A stretch of DNA of 13,142 nt from Spirochaetaceae bacterium. Its GTDB lineage: Bacteria > Spirochaetota > Spirochaetia > SZUA-6 > Fen-1364. Where the stretch lies: positions 1 to 13,142 of the forward strand of contig PMZS01000054.1 of assembly GCA_003170115.1 (NCBI GenBank), given 5' to 3'. A program made the translations under genes and the position numbers. Below the pieces are notes generated by a model. The model was not told the origin of the DNA and made no database searches. It saw only the letters and a list, made by a program, of their open reading frames with translations. Positions 1 through 6,678 of the stretch are shown here, in pieces; position 1 is the stretch's first letter, and each line of letters starts with the position of its first letter.

Positions 1-2
1 CC

Positions 3-158
3 GGCTGGGGGAGCATTCCCTACCCCGAGGTCTTTGCGCGCCTGCCCGATTACCGGGAAGATCTTATCCTGGAAATCCTGGTCGATTTCGATGACCACCT
101 GGCCGAGGCACGGGCGAACATGCAGTCCATCCTGGGCGTTATTTCTGCTCCGCAATGA
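3..158 (+). CDS. C-terminal end of a sugar phosphate isomerase/epimerase-like TIM-barrel protein (5' end outside window)
   Basis: An open frame enters from the left edge and ends at TGA 156-158, giving 51 residues that begin GWGSIPYPEVFARL and include LILEI. In xylose-isomerase-like TIM-barrel (AP endonuclease 2) proteins the last strands typically read as a G-G-x-I-x-Y-P-E-(I/V)-F segment followed by a hydrophobic strand ending in Glu, and this fragment fits that pattern. Such enzymes isomerise or epimerise keto sugars with a divalent metal; 5-dehydro-L-gluconate epimerase (IolO) is one member. The metal-site residues lie outside the window, so the exact reaction is not knowable. The last 20 bases overlap the 3' end of the convergent ABC ATPase gene, which suggests the two genes have long been neighbours. 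Family assignment is from motif memory only. Confidence 0.6.
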   Translation, partial: GWGSIPYPEVFARLPDYREDLILEILVDFDDHLAEARANMQSILGVISAPQ

Positions 159-1215
159 CATGACAGTGCTTCGGCGGCAGCCTTACCTTGATCGACGAGC
201 CGGCCGGAAGGTATTGCTGACCGTTGGTCTGCACGCGTATCTCCCAATCGCCGGGCAGGACCACGCGGTAATCGATGTTGTCGCCGAGGTAGGTCAGCTT
301 CTGCACCCGGGCCTCCAGGACGTTTTCGCCGGCAGGCGCTCCCTTTTCCAATAGCTCCACCCTGTTCGGGCGGATGAACAGGGTCACCTCCTGGCCGATC
401 CGAAGCCGCTCCTCGGTCTCGACGCGCACCCGAAGCCCTTTGACGGCCACCCAGGTGCTGTTCCCCTCCACGGCGTCCACCCGGGCCTCTATGAAATCGG
501 ACAGCCCGATGAAGTCCGCGACGAAGAGCGAATTCGGCCGCTCGAAAATATCGCGAGGCGTTCCGATTTGCTGTATGCGTCCGACGTTCATGACCGCCAC
601 CCGGTCGGACAACGCCAGGGCTTCCCCCTGGTCGTGAGTGACGTAGACGGCGGTCATGTGCAGCTGCGTGACCAGCTCCTTGATCTCGAAGCGCATTTCC
701 TCGCGCAGCTTGGCGTCCAGATTCGACAGGGGCTCGTCGAGCAGGAGGACGCGCGGTCGGTAGACCAACGCCCGGGCCAGGCCGACGCGCTGCTGCTGCC
801 CGCCGGAAAGCTGCCGGGGATACCGATCGCCCAGCTCGTCCATGCGCACCAGCCGCAGCGCTTCCGTGACCCGCTGCCGGCGCTCGTCGTGAGGAAGGGT
901 GCGGATCATCAGAGGAAAATCCACGTTGTCATATACGGTCATATGGGGGAACAAGGCGAAGTTCTGAAAGACCATGCCGAGATCCCGCCTGTGCGTGGGA
1001 AGGTCGGTGACGTCCTGCCCATCGATCAGTACCTGCCCTTCGTCGGGATGCTGATGGCCGGTGATGCAGCGCATGGCCGTGGTCTTGCCGCAGCCGCTCG
1101 GGCCCAGGAGGGTCAGCAATTCCCCCCGCGGGATCTGCAAATCGATATGGTCGTTGGCAACGAGCGTGCCATAGCGCTTGGTTGTACCCTTCAGCTCGAT
1201 CATCCATTCGCTCAT
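139..1215 (-). CDS. ABC transporter ATP-binding subunit, PotA/UgpC (CUT1/polyamine-type) family
   Basis: This 358-residue cytoplasmic ATPase powers the importer encoded just upstream. Walker A GPSGCGKT is at residues 38-45, the Q-loop glutamine at about 84, the signature LSGGQ at 136-140, Walker B LLLDEP at 157-162, the D-loop SNLD at 164-167 and the switch histidine in VTHDQ at about 194. After residue 240 follows a C-terminal regulatory (TOBE/OB-type) domain, the normal length for this family. I chose ATG 1215-1213 because it overlaps the stop of the preceding permease as ATGA and is preceded by GGGAGG; a second ATG (MIELKG) lies four codons later and is a possible alternative. A longer upstream frame only mirrors the permease gene. 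It is the last gene of the operon. The family includes polyamine, iron, thiamine, sulfonate-like and sugar importers, so the substrate is not set by this subunit. Confidence 0.95.
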   Translation of the reverse strand: MSEWMIELKGTTKRYGTLVANDHIDLQIPRGELLTLLGPSGCGKTTAMRCITGHQHPDEGQVLIDGQDVTDLPTHRRDLGMVFQNFALFPHMTVYDNVDFPLMIRTLPHDERRQRVTEALRLVRMDELGDRYPRQLSGGQQQRVGLARALVYRPRVLLLDEPLSNLDAKLREEMRFEIKELVTQLHMTAVYVTHDQGEALALSDRVAVMNVGRIQQIGTPRDIFERPNSLFVADFIGLSDFIEARVDAVEGNSTWVAVKGLRVRVETEERLRIGQEVTLFIRPNRVELLEKGAPAGENVLEARVQKLTYLGDNIDYRVVLPGDWEIRVQTNGQQYLPAGSSIKVRLPPKHCHVIAEQK

Positions 1216-2042
1216 AATCCCTTGAAGCCTCCCACCAGTTGTTCCGGTTTCACCTGTCTCTGAATGAGGAACAGGATCAGCAGGGAGGGGAGAACCATGA
1301 TGACGGACATGGCGCTGGTGACCTCCCAATACCCTTCTCCGACAGCCAGGTAGGTGCGGATGGGCAGAGTGAGGGTATCCGCACCGTACGTCATCAGCGT
1401 CAGGGTGAACTCATTGTAAGACGTCGTGAAGGTGAAAATCATCGAGGAAAGTATTCCGGGCATGATCTGGGGAAGGGTGACGTGGAAGAACGTGCGCAGC
1501 GGATTGGCGCCGCAGACGCTGGCCGCTTCCAGCATCCGCTCGTCGAGGCCCTCGAAGGTTGCGGACATCACGAGAATCGCGTACGGGGCGCAGAGGGTCA
1601 CGTGCGCCAGGGCGATCCCGAAGTGAGTGTTCACGAGGTTCAGCCCATAGAAGATGCGCGCAATCCCCAGGGCATACGTGATAGGTGGAATCATGCGGGG
1701 CAGCAGGATCATGGACATCAGCAATTCCTTGCCGGGGAGGTGCCTGCGGCCGAATGCCCAGCCGGAAAAAATACCGACGATCGTGCTCATTGCCACGGCA
1801 AGCCCGGTGACGATGATCGTATTCTTCATCACCTCGGGCAGCCGAGCCACGTTGATGGCCCACTTGTACCAGTCCAGGGTCAGCGTGGGCGGCAGCCACA
1901 GCTTGCCGAACCAATCCTTGCCGATCGATTTGATCATGATGAGCACGAAGGGGGAGAAGATGAAAATGGAGAGGCACACGAGCAACGTGTACGTAAGGAT
2001 CATTCGGCCGTTCCACAACCCGCGGGCATAGGTCCGTACCAC
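1212..2042 (-). CDS. ABC transporter permease, second subunit (PotC-like)
   Basis: Inner-membrane permease of 276 residues with about six hydrophobic segments, beginning with TLLVCLSIFIFSPFVLIMI near residues 18-36. The cytoplasmic coupling (EAA) loop reads LEAASVCGANPLRTFFHVTL and is followed by PQIMPGI, the hallmark of binding-protein-dependent permeases. I chose a GTG start at 2042-2040, two bases after the stop of the upstream permease, because AAAGGTGA lies seven bases before it; ATG 2003-2001 would cut into the first membrane segment's lead. The open frame reaches back to 2420, but that part is the antisense-type shadow of the first permease gene. The stop overlaps the start of the ATPase gene by four bases, so the two are probably translationally coupled. 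Confidence 0.92.
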   Translation of the reverse strand: MVRTYARGLWNGRMILTYTLLVCLSIFIFSPFVLIMIKSIGKDWFGKLWLPPTLTLDWYKWAINVARLPEVMKNTIIVTGLAVAMSTIVGIFSGWAFGRRHLPGKELLMSMILLPRMIPPITYALGIARIFYGLNLVNTHFGIALAHVTLCAPYAILVMSATFEGLDERMLEAASVCGANPLRTFFHVTLPQIMPGILSSMIFTFTTSYNEFTLTLMTYGADTLTLPIRTYLAVGEGYWEVTSAMSVIMVLPSLLILFLIQRQVKPEQLVGGFKGL

Positions 2043-2044
2043 GG

Positions 2045-2902
2045 CTACTTCACCTTTCTCCCGCGGAGGACCCGCATGTAAAACGTCAGGAAGACCACTT
2101 GCAGCACGCCCATGATGACGGCGATGGCGCAGGCCTGTGACCAGTGCGCGGGAACGAAAAGCTGGATCTGTTTGTACACGTCCACCGACAGCGGGCGGTA
2201 GTTTCCCCCCGCCACCAGAGGGATGCTGAACGCTCCGAAGGCGTTCATGAAGGTCAGCACTGATCCCGACAGGATCCCCGGCATGATGAGCGGCAGCACG
2301 ACGTGGCGAAGCACCTTCCATGGGTTTGCCCCTGAGACCTGCGCGGCCTCTTCGATGCCGGGGTCCAGGCCCTCCAGAGTGGAGAGCGTCGTCAGCAGGG
2401 TATAGGGGAAATAGAGCCACACGTAAAACAGGGTCAGGCCGGAGATGGTATAGTTGACGGCAATGGGTCCGTGGATGAACGGCAGCACATCACGGATGAA
2501 CAGGTTGAACCAGCCCCGGCTTCCGAAAACGAGCAGCAGTCCCAACGCGCCGATCAACCCCGGCACCACCAGCGGAATCAGCGGTACCGCGCGGAAAAAG
2601 CGGTGTCCCCTCAGTTTTCGGCGCAGGACAAGCGCCAGGGGCACGCTCAACAGCACGGAGAACAGCGTGGTGGCGATGGCCAGGAAGAAGGTCAGGACGA
2701 TGACCTGCCGCCCGTGCTCGCTTGCGAGGAAGCTGGTGTAATACTCGAGCGTCCAGCCCGTCGTCTGCCCTTCCGGACGCAGGCTGAGGACTATCGTGAT
2801 GATGAATGGGTACACGAAAAGCCCCAAAAAAACAGCGAAACCAGGCAACAGAAGCAATAGTGTCGTCAACCATTCACGGCGTTGTGAACGCAAATGCCTC
2901 AT
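2045..2902 (-). CDS. ABC transporter permease, first subunit (PotB-like)
   Basis: Inner-membrane permease of 285 residues. A short basic N-terminus (MRHLRSQRREW) precedes a first membrane segment (LLLLLPGFAVFLGLFVYPF), and about five further segments follow. The coupling loop EEAAQVSGANPWKVLRHVVL plus PLIMPGI is the standard EAA motif, so it should dock on the ATPase encoded two genes on. I prefer ATG 2902-2900, with GGAG seven bases upstream, over the GTG at 2935, which would place the start inside the loop of a strong hairpin. It follows the binding-protein gene by 67 bases containing that hairpin. It pairs with the second permease to form a heterodimeric channel; substrate is unknown. Confidence 0.93.
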   Translation of the reverse strand: MRHLRSQRREWLTTLLLLLPGFAVFLGLFVYPFIITIVLSLRPEGQTTGWTLEYYTSFLASEHGRQVIVLTFFLAIATTLFSVLLSVPLALVLRRKLRGHRFFRAVPLIPLVVPGLIGALGLLLVFGSRGWFNLFIRDVLPFIHGPIAVNYTISGLTLFYVWLYFPYTLLTTLSTLEGLDPGIEEAAQVSGANPWKVLRHVVLPLIMPGILSGSVLTFMNAFGAFSIPLVAGGNYRPLSVDVYKQIQLFVPAHWSQACAIAVIMGVLQVVFLTFYMRVLRGRKVK

Positions 2903-2919
2903 GCCTTTTCTCCGCAAGG

Positions 2920-2945
2920 GGGGCCGCCCTTTCACGGACGGCCCC
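2920..2945 (-). promoter_or_regulatory. Intercistronic stem-loop between binding protein and permease genes
   Basis: On the minus-strand transcript GGGGCCGTCC, a six-base loop (GTGAAA) and GGGCGGCCCC form a ten-pair stem with one G-U pair. No U-run follows, so it is not a classical terminator. Hairpins at this place in binding-protein operons are known to protect the upstream mRNA from 3' decay and so raise binding protein over membrane subunits; that role here is inference. Confidence 0.6.
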
Positions 2946-2969
2946 TCTCAGCTGGTGATTGTCCTACGC

Positions 2970-4073
2970 CTATTTCGGGATGATATTGACGGCGTTCTTT
3001 TTGATGTACGCGATGGCGTCTGCGTTGACACGCTCAGGCGGAATTGCCGCCTTTTTGGCAACTTCGATCTTCGGGATCTGCTCCCACACGATGCCGGGCA
3101 CCTTGTCGTTGATCATTGTGCTGTTGTATTGCCACATCGTGCTGACAAGCCGGCTCTGCTGGTCATCGGAAAGCAGGTAGTTGATCAGCTTGTAGGCGAT
3201 CTGCTTGTTTTCCTCGGGGATGTTCGCCGGAACCACCAGGTATGCCTGCCCGCCAGCATCGATGCCCGGATCCAGGAACATTGCCTTGGTTGTCGGCGGC
3301 ATGGTTCCCTGCCGCGCTGACCACAGCGAGTAGTCCATGGCGTACACTGTGATCCACGTGTCGCCGGCGTTGAAGTTCTCGAATGCGTTGGTCGGTTCAG
3401 CAGCAAGCGGCAGTTGACAATAGGTGTAGAAATCCTTGAGCCTGGCCCAGGCAGCCTGGAAATCCGCCGCATTCGGGTCGAACTTCTTGGAGAAATCGGT
3501 GAAGGCGTTCAAGAATGCAAAAGGCTGTCGCCAGCCCCCGCTGGACTTCGCATCGGGCCGTATAAAGCCAATATGCCCCTTCCACTCTGCGCGCCGATCG
3601 TAGAACTCCTGCCAGGATTTCGGCGGATTCTTGACGTAGTTGGAGTCGTAGATGAGGGCGTAGGTGCTGAACCAATACGCGGCCCCTTTGTTCGCTACGG
3701 GGACCCCTTCCGTGGACGTCTGAAGAACGGGGTCGATCTTGGCCATGTTCGGGACTTTGGCCGTCGTAAGGTTCTCAAGCTGAACCTGGCTTGTCTTGAT
3801 GAACAGGGCGGTCGACTTGGGGAACAACACGGTGATATCGCCCTGGCCCGCTTTCCAGGCTTTCATGCGCTCGATGATCTCCGCATCACTTCCCACGACA
3901 TACTTGATCTTGACGCCCAGGAAGTCCTCGGCCGCCGGCAGCGCTATTGTCTGCCACCACTGTTGAAAATTGGCGCCGGACTGACTGTCCATGAACACAA
4001 TTTCTTTCGGCGCGGCGAAAGCACTCGCTGCAACGACAGCGAGAACAAATAGAATGGTGAAAAGCTTTTTCAT
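2970..4073 (-). CDS. Extracellular solute-binding protein of the ABC importer
   Basis: A 367-residue periplasmic binding protein. It has a Sec signal peptide (MKKLFTILFVLAVVAASAFA) with likely cleavage after residue 20; no lipobox cysteine is seen, so it should be soluble in the periplasm. The mature part has the two-lobe family 1 / PotD-like length and composition, starting with a strand KEIVFMDSQSG and containing helix-rich WxxA segments and a C-terminal proline/lysine-rich tail. The start ATG 4073-4071 has AAGGAGG at ideal distance. It is the first gene of the operon and is followed by an intercistronic hairpin. The promoter lies in the divergent region about 140-190 bases upstream. Ligand identity cannot be read from sequence; the neighbouring aminotransferase and dehydrogenase suggest a polyol, cyclitol or amino sugar. 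Confidence 0.92.
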   Translation of the reverse strand: MKKLFTILFVLAVVAASAFAAPKEIVFMDSQSGANFQQWWQTIALPAAEDFLGVKIKYVVGSDAEIIERMKAWKAGQGDITVLFPKSTALFIKTSQVQLENLTTAKVPNMAKIDPVLQTSTEGVPVANKGAAYWFSTYALIYDSNYVKNPPKSWQEFYDRRAEWKGHIGFIRPDAKSSGGWRQPFAFLNAFTDFSKKFDPNAADFQAAWARLKDFYTYCQLPLAAEPTNAFENFNAGDTWITVYAMDYSLWSARQGTMPPTTKAMFLDPGIDAGGQAYLVVPANIPEENKQIAYKLINYLLSDDQQSRLVSTMWQYNSTMINDKVPGIVWEQIPKIEVAKKAAIPPERVNADAIAYIKKNAVNIIPK

Positions 4074-4143
4074 CTTTCCTCCTTAGGTAGTTAAAATATC
4101 AGGGATCTGCTCGACCGTAATACACAGAAGTGAATGAAATGAA

Positions 4144-4154
4144 GATCACCTCCT
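4144..4154 (-). promoter_or_regulatory. Perfect, extended Shine-Dalgarno sequence inside the binding-protein leader
   Basis: The minus strand reads AGGAGGTGATC, an 11-base complement to the usual 3' end of bacterial 16S rRNA. It lies about 70 bases upstream of the binding protein start, which has its own AAGGAGG. No ATG follows at a usable distance; a GTG (4125-4123) opening an eight-codon frame ends before the real gene. It could be a ribosome standby site or serve a non-ATG leader peptide, or be chance. Confidence 0.4.
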
Positions 4155-4208
4155 CTCTTTGCTCAGATTGGCGTCCCATGCGTGGCGTCGGTCGTATTTC
4201 AAACCTAC

Positions 4209-4235
4209 ATTATCATAGGTATAGTTTGCTGTCAA
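4209..4235 (-). promoter_or_regulatory. Candidate sigma-70 promoter for the ABC operon
   Basis: On the minus strand TTGACA (complement of 4230-4235) is a consensus -35 box; GATAAT (complement of 4209-4214) is a five-of-six -10 match with a short 15-base spacer. A second TTGACA lies at 4253-4258. An inverted repeat ACCTA-N8-TAGGT (4203-4220) overlaps the -10 and could be a regulator site. The leader to the binding protein start would be about 130 bases. Confidence 0.45.
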
Positions 4236-4281
4236 ATAAAATGCAATTAAATTGTCAAATCATCTTTTTTTACACTATTTC

Positions 4282-4308
4282 TTGACAGTAATTTACATTG
4301 CATATAAG
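4282..4308 (+). promoter_or_regulatory. Candidate sigma-70 promoter for the aminotransferase operon
   Basis: TTGACA at 4282-4287 is a perfect -35 box. TATAAG at 4303-4308 is a five-of-six -10 match with a 15-base spacer; read as TAAGAT (4305-4310) the spacer is the ideal 17 but the match is weaker. The 15-bp palindrome follows immediately, where an operator would block transcription. The start codon at 4375 has GAGGAGG seven bases upstream. Confidence 0.55.
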
Positions 4309-4309
4309 A

Positions 4310-4324
4310 TGCGGCCCGGCCGCA
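4310..4324. promoter_or_regulatory. 15-bp palindrome, candidate operator downstream of the -10 box
   Basis: TGCGGCCCGGCCGCA is a perfect inverted repeat with one central base. Its 11-base core CGGCCCGGCCG recurs exactly at 6655-6665, just before the LacI-family gene of the same operon. Position next to the -10 box and recurrence before the regulator gene suggest it is the regulator's operator; an even-spaced central CG is more usual for LacI sites, so this is unproven. Confidence 0.4.
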
Positions 4325-4374
4325 GACACTTTTCTGCGACTGTCAAGAATCCAGCGATGTGAGGAGGTTTCGTC

Positions 4375-5577
4375 ATGCCTGGTCCTGGAGCCTATCTTTT
4401 TGGTGACGAAGAGCGCAAAGAAGTGCTCGACGTTCTTGAGACAGGGTACCTTTCCCGCTACGGGCAGGAGAGCGATCCACGGTTCAAGCACAAGGTCGTT
4501 ACCCTGGAGCAGGAGTTCGCGAAGAAAATCGGGGTCAAGCACGCTCTTGCGACCAACGGCGGAACAAGCTCCATTATGGCGGCCCTCGTGGCCCTGGGCG
4601 TGGGCAGGGGCGACGAAGTTATCGTGCCCGGCTACACCTTCGTTGCCTCGATCTCGGCGGTCATCGCCATAGGCGGCACACCGATTCTCGCGGAGGTCGA
4701 TGAATCGCTGACGATGGACCCTTCGGACATCGAGGGCAGGATATCCAAGCGCACCAAGGCGATCATGCCGGTGCACATGCTGGGCAACCCGAGTGACATC
4801 GAGCGCATCATGGCCGTTGCCAGGAAGCACAAGATCCCGGTGCTGGAGGACGCCTGCCAGTCCCTGGGGGCCAGCTACAAAGGAAAGATGACCGGCTCCT
4901 ACGGAGCCATCAACGCTTTCTCCCTGAACATCAACAAGACCATCACCACGGGGGATGCGGGCATGGTGACCACCGATAGTGACGAGCTGTACGAACGGGC
5001 CTTCGGCTACCACGACCAGGGACACAAGCCGCTTCGCATGGGCCTTGAGATCGGCGCTCGATCCCTGGTGGGGATCAACCTGCGCATCAACGAGCTCACC
5101 GACGCGGTGGGTCTGGCGCAGCTGCGCAAGCTGGATACCATCCTTGCACTTCTGCGGGATAAGAAGCGCAAGTTCAAGGAAGCCATCGTGGCAGGCGGGA
5201 TCCGCAACATGGGCTATCGCACGATCAACGATCCCGGGGAAATCGCCACCATGCTCACGGTTCTCTTCCCCGATGAGGCGGCGACGCGCAAAGTGGCCGC
5301 GGCGCTGAACGTGAAGACCGTGGCAGACAGCGGCTGGCACGTGTACAACCACATGGAGCAGATACTTTCCTGGCAGGATGAGCAGGGGCGGCGTCCCAAC
5401 AGGAAGAACATGCTCACCAAGACCGACGCCATACTCTGCCGCGCGGTGAACCTGAGCGTCGGCGTGGTGGATCCGGGGATCGGAGCGAACTTCGGGATCA
5501 CCGTGCTCTCCACTGACGAGGAGATCGCGCGCAAGGCGGAGGAGTTCGTGAAGAAAGTGAAACCCATCGTCGGGTAG
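4375..5577 (+). CDS. DegT/DnrJ/EryC1/StrS-family PLP-dependent aminotransferase
   Basis: A 400-residue fold-type I PLP aminotransferase of the sugar/cyclitol aminotransferase family. The cofactor region is clear: NGGTSS (61-66) for phosphate contact, VPGYTFVASISA (84-95), EDACQSLGASY (158-168) with the aspartate that holds the pyridine nitrogen and Gln162 in place of the common His, and SLNINKTITTGDAG (183-196) where Lys188 should form the Schiff base. Length is normal. The start ATG follows GAGGAGG by seven bases. Family members convert a keto group on a nucleotide sugar, free sugar or inosose to an amine using glutamate or glutamine, or run in reverse. First gene of an operon with a Zn dehydrogenase and a LacI-type regulator and divergent from an importer, which argues for a catabolic or salvage role on a keto sugar or cyclitol rather than cell-wall synthesis. 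Substrate is not assigned. Confidence 0.92.
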   Translation: MPGPGAYLFGDEERKEVLDVLETGYLSRYGQESDPRFKHKVVTLEQEFAKKIGVKHALATNGGTSSIMAALVALGVGRGDEVIVPGYTFVASISAVIAIGGTPILAEVDESLTMDPSDIEGRISKRTKAIMPVHMLGNPSDIERIMAVARKHKIPVLEDACQSLGASYKGKMTGSYGAINAFSLNINKTITTGDAGMVTTDSDELYERAFGYHDQGHKPLRMGLEIGARSLVGINLRINELTDAVGLAQLRKLDTILALLRDKKRKFKEAIVAGGIRNMGYRTINDPGEIATMLTVLFPDEAATRKVAAALNVKTVADSGWHVYNHMEQILSWQDEQGRRPNRKNMLTKTDAILCRAVNLSVGVVDPGIGANFGITVLSTDEEIARKAEEFVKKVKPIVG

Positions 5578-5606
5578 GCGCCGCAAATGGGGCGAAAGGA
5601 GGCACG

Positions 5607-6647
5607 ATGCGTGCTGCGGTATTCGAGGGAAATGGACGGCTGGTGCTCACGGAGCGTCCCGAGCCGAAGATAGTCAAAGCCACCGACGTGCTGCTGCGGG
5701 TGCAAGGCGTGGGGATCTGCGGGACGGACCTGCACATCCTCCAGGTGCCGCCGGCGCACCCGGCGCGGCTGGGCATCATCCAGGGTCACGAGTTCACCGG
5801 CGAGGTTGTGGAGGTGGGCTCCGGGGTGCGCGAGTTTTCGCCCGGCGATCAGGTTCTTGTAGACCCGCACCCCGGCTGCGGACAGTGCTCGTATTGCCGC
5901 GATGGCTATCCCGATCAGTGCTCCACTCTGATCGCCTCCTCAGGAGAGCCAGGACATCCCGGCACGATCGGGATCTTTTCCGACGGGGGATTTGCCACGC
6001 ACGTGCGGGTGCCCTTTTACGGGCTGTACAAGCTGCGCACACGGGTGCCCACGCATCTGGCCGCCCTCGCCGAGCCCCTTGCCTGCGTGCTACACTCGGT
6101 GGGAAAGCTCGGAGTGAAACCGGGGGACGCGGTGGTCGTGCTGGGGGCGGGCCCGATCGGGTGCATTTTCACAGCGGTGTTGAAGGCGGCGGGGGCATCG
6201 CGCCTGATCGTCAGCGAGCCTTCCGCGTTCCGGCGCGAACGGGCGCAGAAGTGCGGGGCCACGCGGGTGGTCGACCCGACGAAGGAGGATCTTGCCAAGG
6301 TGGTCAGGGAGGAGACCGGCGACGGGGCCGATTTCGTGGTCGAAGCAGTGGGACCCCTCCTGGTAACCGCGATGCAGCTGGCCAGGTTCGGCGGGACGGT
6401 GCTCCAGTTCGGTCACGACGAGCTGGTCGAGCCGAAGGTGCCGATGAAGGACATCATCAAGAAGGAGCTGACCATCCGCGGAGGGTTCATCGGTCGATTC
6501 AGCTTTTCGCGGGTCGCGCGGATCCTGGAAAGCGGCGAGCTGCCCCTGGAGGTGGTCGTGACTCACCGCATTCCCCTTGCAGATATTCACAAGGGGATCG
6601 AGCTGTTAAGGAAGCAGCTTGCGCTCAAGGTCGTCGTCGAGCCCTGA
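5607..6647 (+). CDS. Zinc-dependent medium-chain dehydrogenase (sorbitol/threonine dehydrogenase-like)
   Basis: A 346-residue cytoplasmic alcohol dehydrogenase. The catalytic zinc site is shown by Cys38 in GICGTD, GHE at 60-62 and Glu156 in AEPLAC. The structural zinc site has four cysteines at 91, 94, 97 and 105 in the GCGQCSYC...DQC loop. The Rossmann motif GAGPIG is at 180-185, and SEP at the end of the second strand replaces the acidic residue typical of strict NAD enzymes. Start ATG follows AAAGGAGG. It lies 29 bases after the aminotransferase stop. Oxidation of a polyol or inosose hydroxyl to a ketone would supply substrate for the aminotransferase, or take its product further. Relatives include threonine 3-dehydrogenase, sorbitol dehydrogenase, scyllo-inosose 3-dehydrogenase (IolM) and deoxy-scyllo-inosamine dehydrogenases; which applies is not decidable from motifs. 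Confidence 0.92.
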   Translation: MRAAVFEGNGRLVLTERPEPKIVKATDVLLRVQGVGICGTDLHILQVPPAHPARLGIIQGHEFTGEVVEVGSGVREFSPGDQVLVDPHPGCGQCSYCRDGYPDQCSTLIASSGEPGHPGTIGIFSDGGFATHVRVPFYGLYKLRTRVPTHLAALAEPLACVLHSVGKLGVKPGDAVVVLGAGPIGCIFTAVLKAAGASRLIVSEPSAFRRERAQKCGATRVVDPTKEDLAKVVREETGDGADFVVEAVGPLLVTAMQLARFGGTVLQFGHDELVEPKVPMKDIIKKELTIRGGFIGRFSFSRVARILESGELPLEVVVTHRIPLADIHKGIELLRKQLALKVVVEP

Positions 6648-6654
6648 GAAAGCC

Positions 6655-6665
6655 CGGCCCGGCCG
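6655..6665. promoter_or_regulatory. Second copy of the CGGCCCGGCCG palindromic core
   Basis: The exact 11-base core of the palindrome at 4310-4324 recurs here, seven bases after the dehydrogenase stop codon and touching the GAAAGGA ribosome-binding site of the regulator gene. This would suit autoregulation or a mixed operator/stem-loop role. Flanking bases do not extend the palindrome. Confidence 0.35.
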
Positions 6666-6678
6666 AAAGGAATCCACT

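Noticed and set aside
568..1263. Plus-strand open frame of 231 codons opposite the ATPase gene
   Set aside because: No motif; antisense shadow of a gene with complete ABC motifs.
1239..2081. Plus-strand open frame of 280 codons opposite the second permease
   Set aside because: Its translation is Gly/Gln/His-rich with no domain, as expected for the antisense of a membrane protein gene.
2043..2420. Extended N-terminus of the second permease
   Set aside because: This part overlaps the first permease in another frame and has no hydrophobic or family features; a well-placed ribosome-binding site and GTG start at 2042 give a normal-length protein.
2920..2945. Rho-independent terminator after the binding-protein gene
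   Set aside because: The stem is strong but no U-run follows and the permease genes downstream need the transcript, so it is listed as an intercistronic hairpin instead.
4144..4160. Possible remnant of a 16S rRNA 3' end on the plus strand (GATCACCTCCT)
   Set aside because: Only the last 11 bases agree; the preceding bases show no rRNA sequence, so an SD-like site on the minus strand is the better reading.
4270..5586. Long minus-strand open frame of 438 codons across the aminotransferase gene
   Set aside because: It mirrors the real gene's codon pattern in GC-rich DNA, has a His/Asp/Gly-rich translation without motifs and no suitable start signals; the plus-strand frame has clear PLP motifs.
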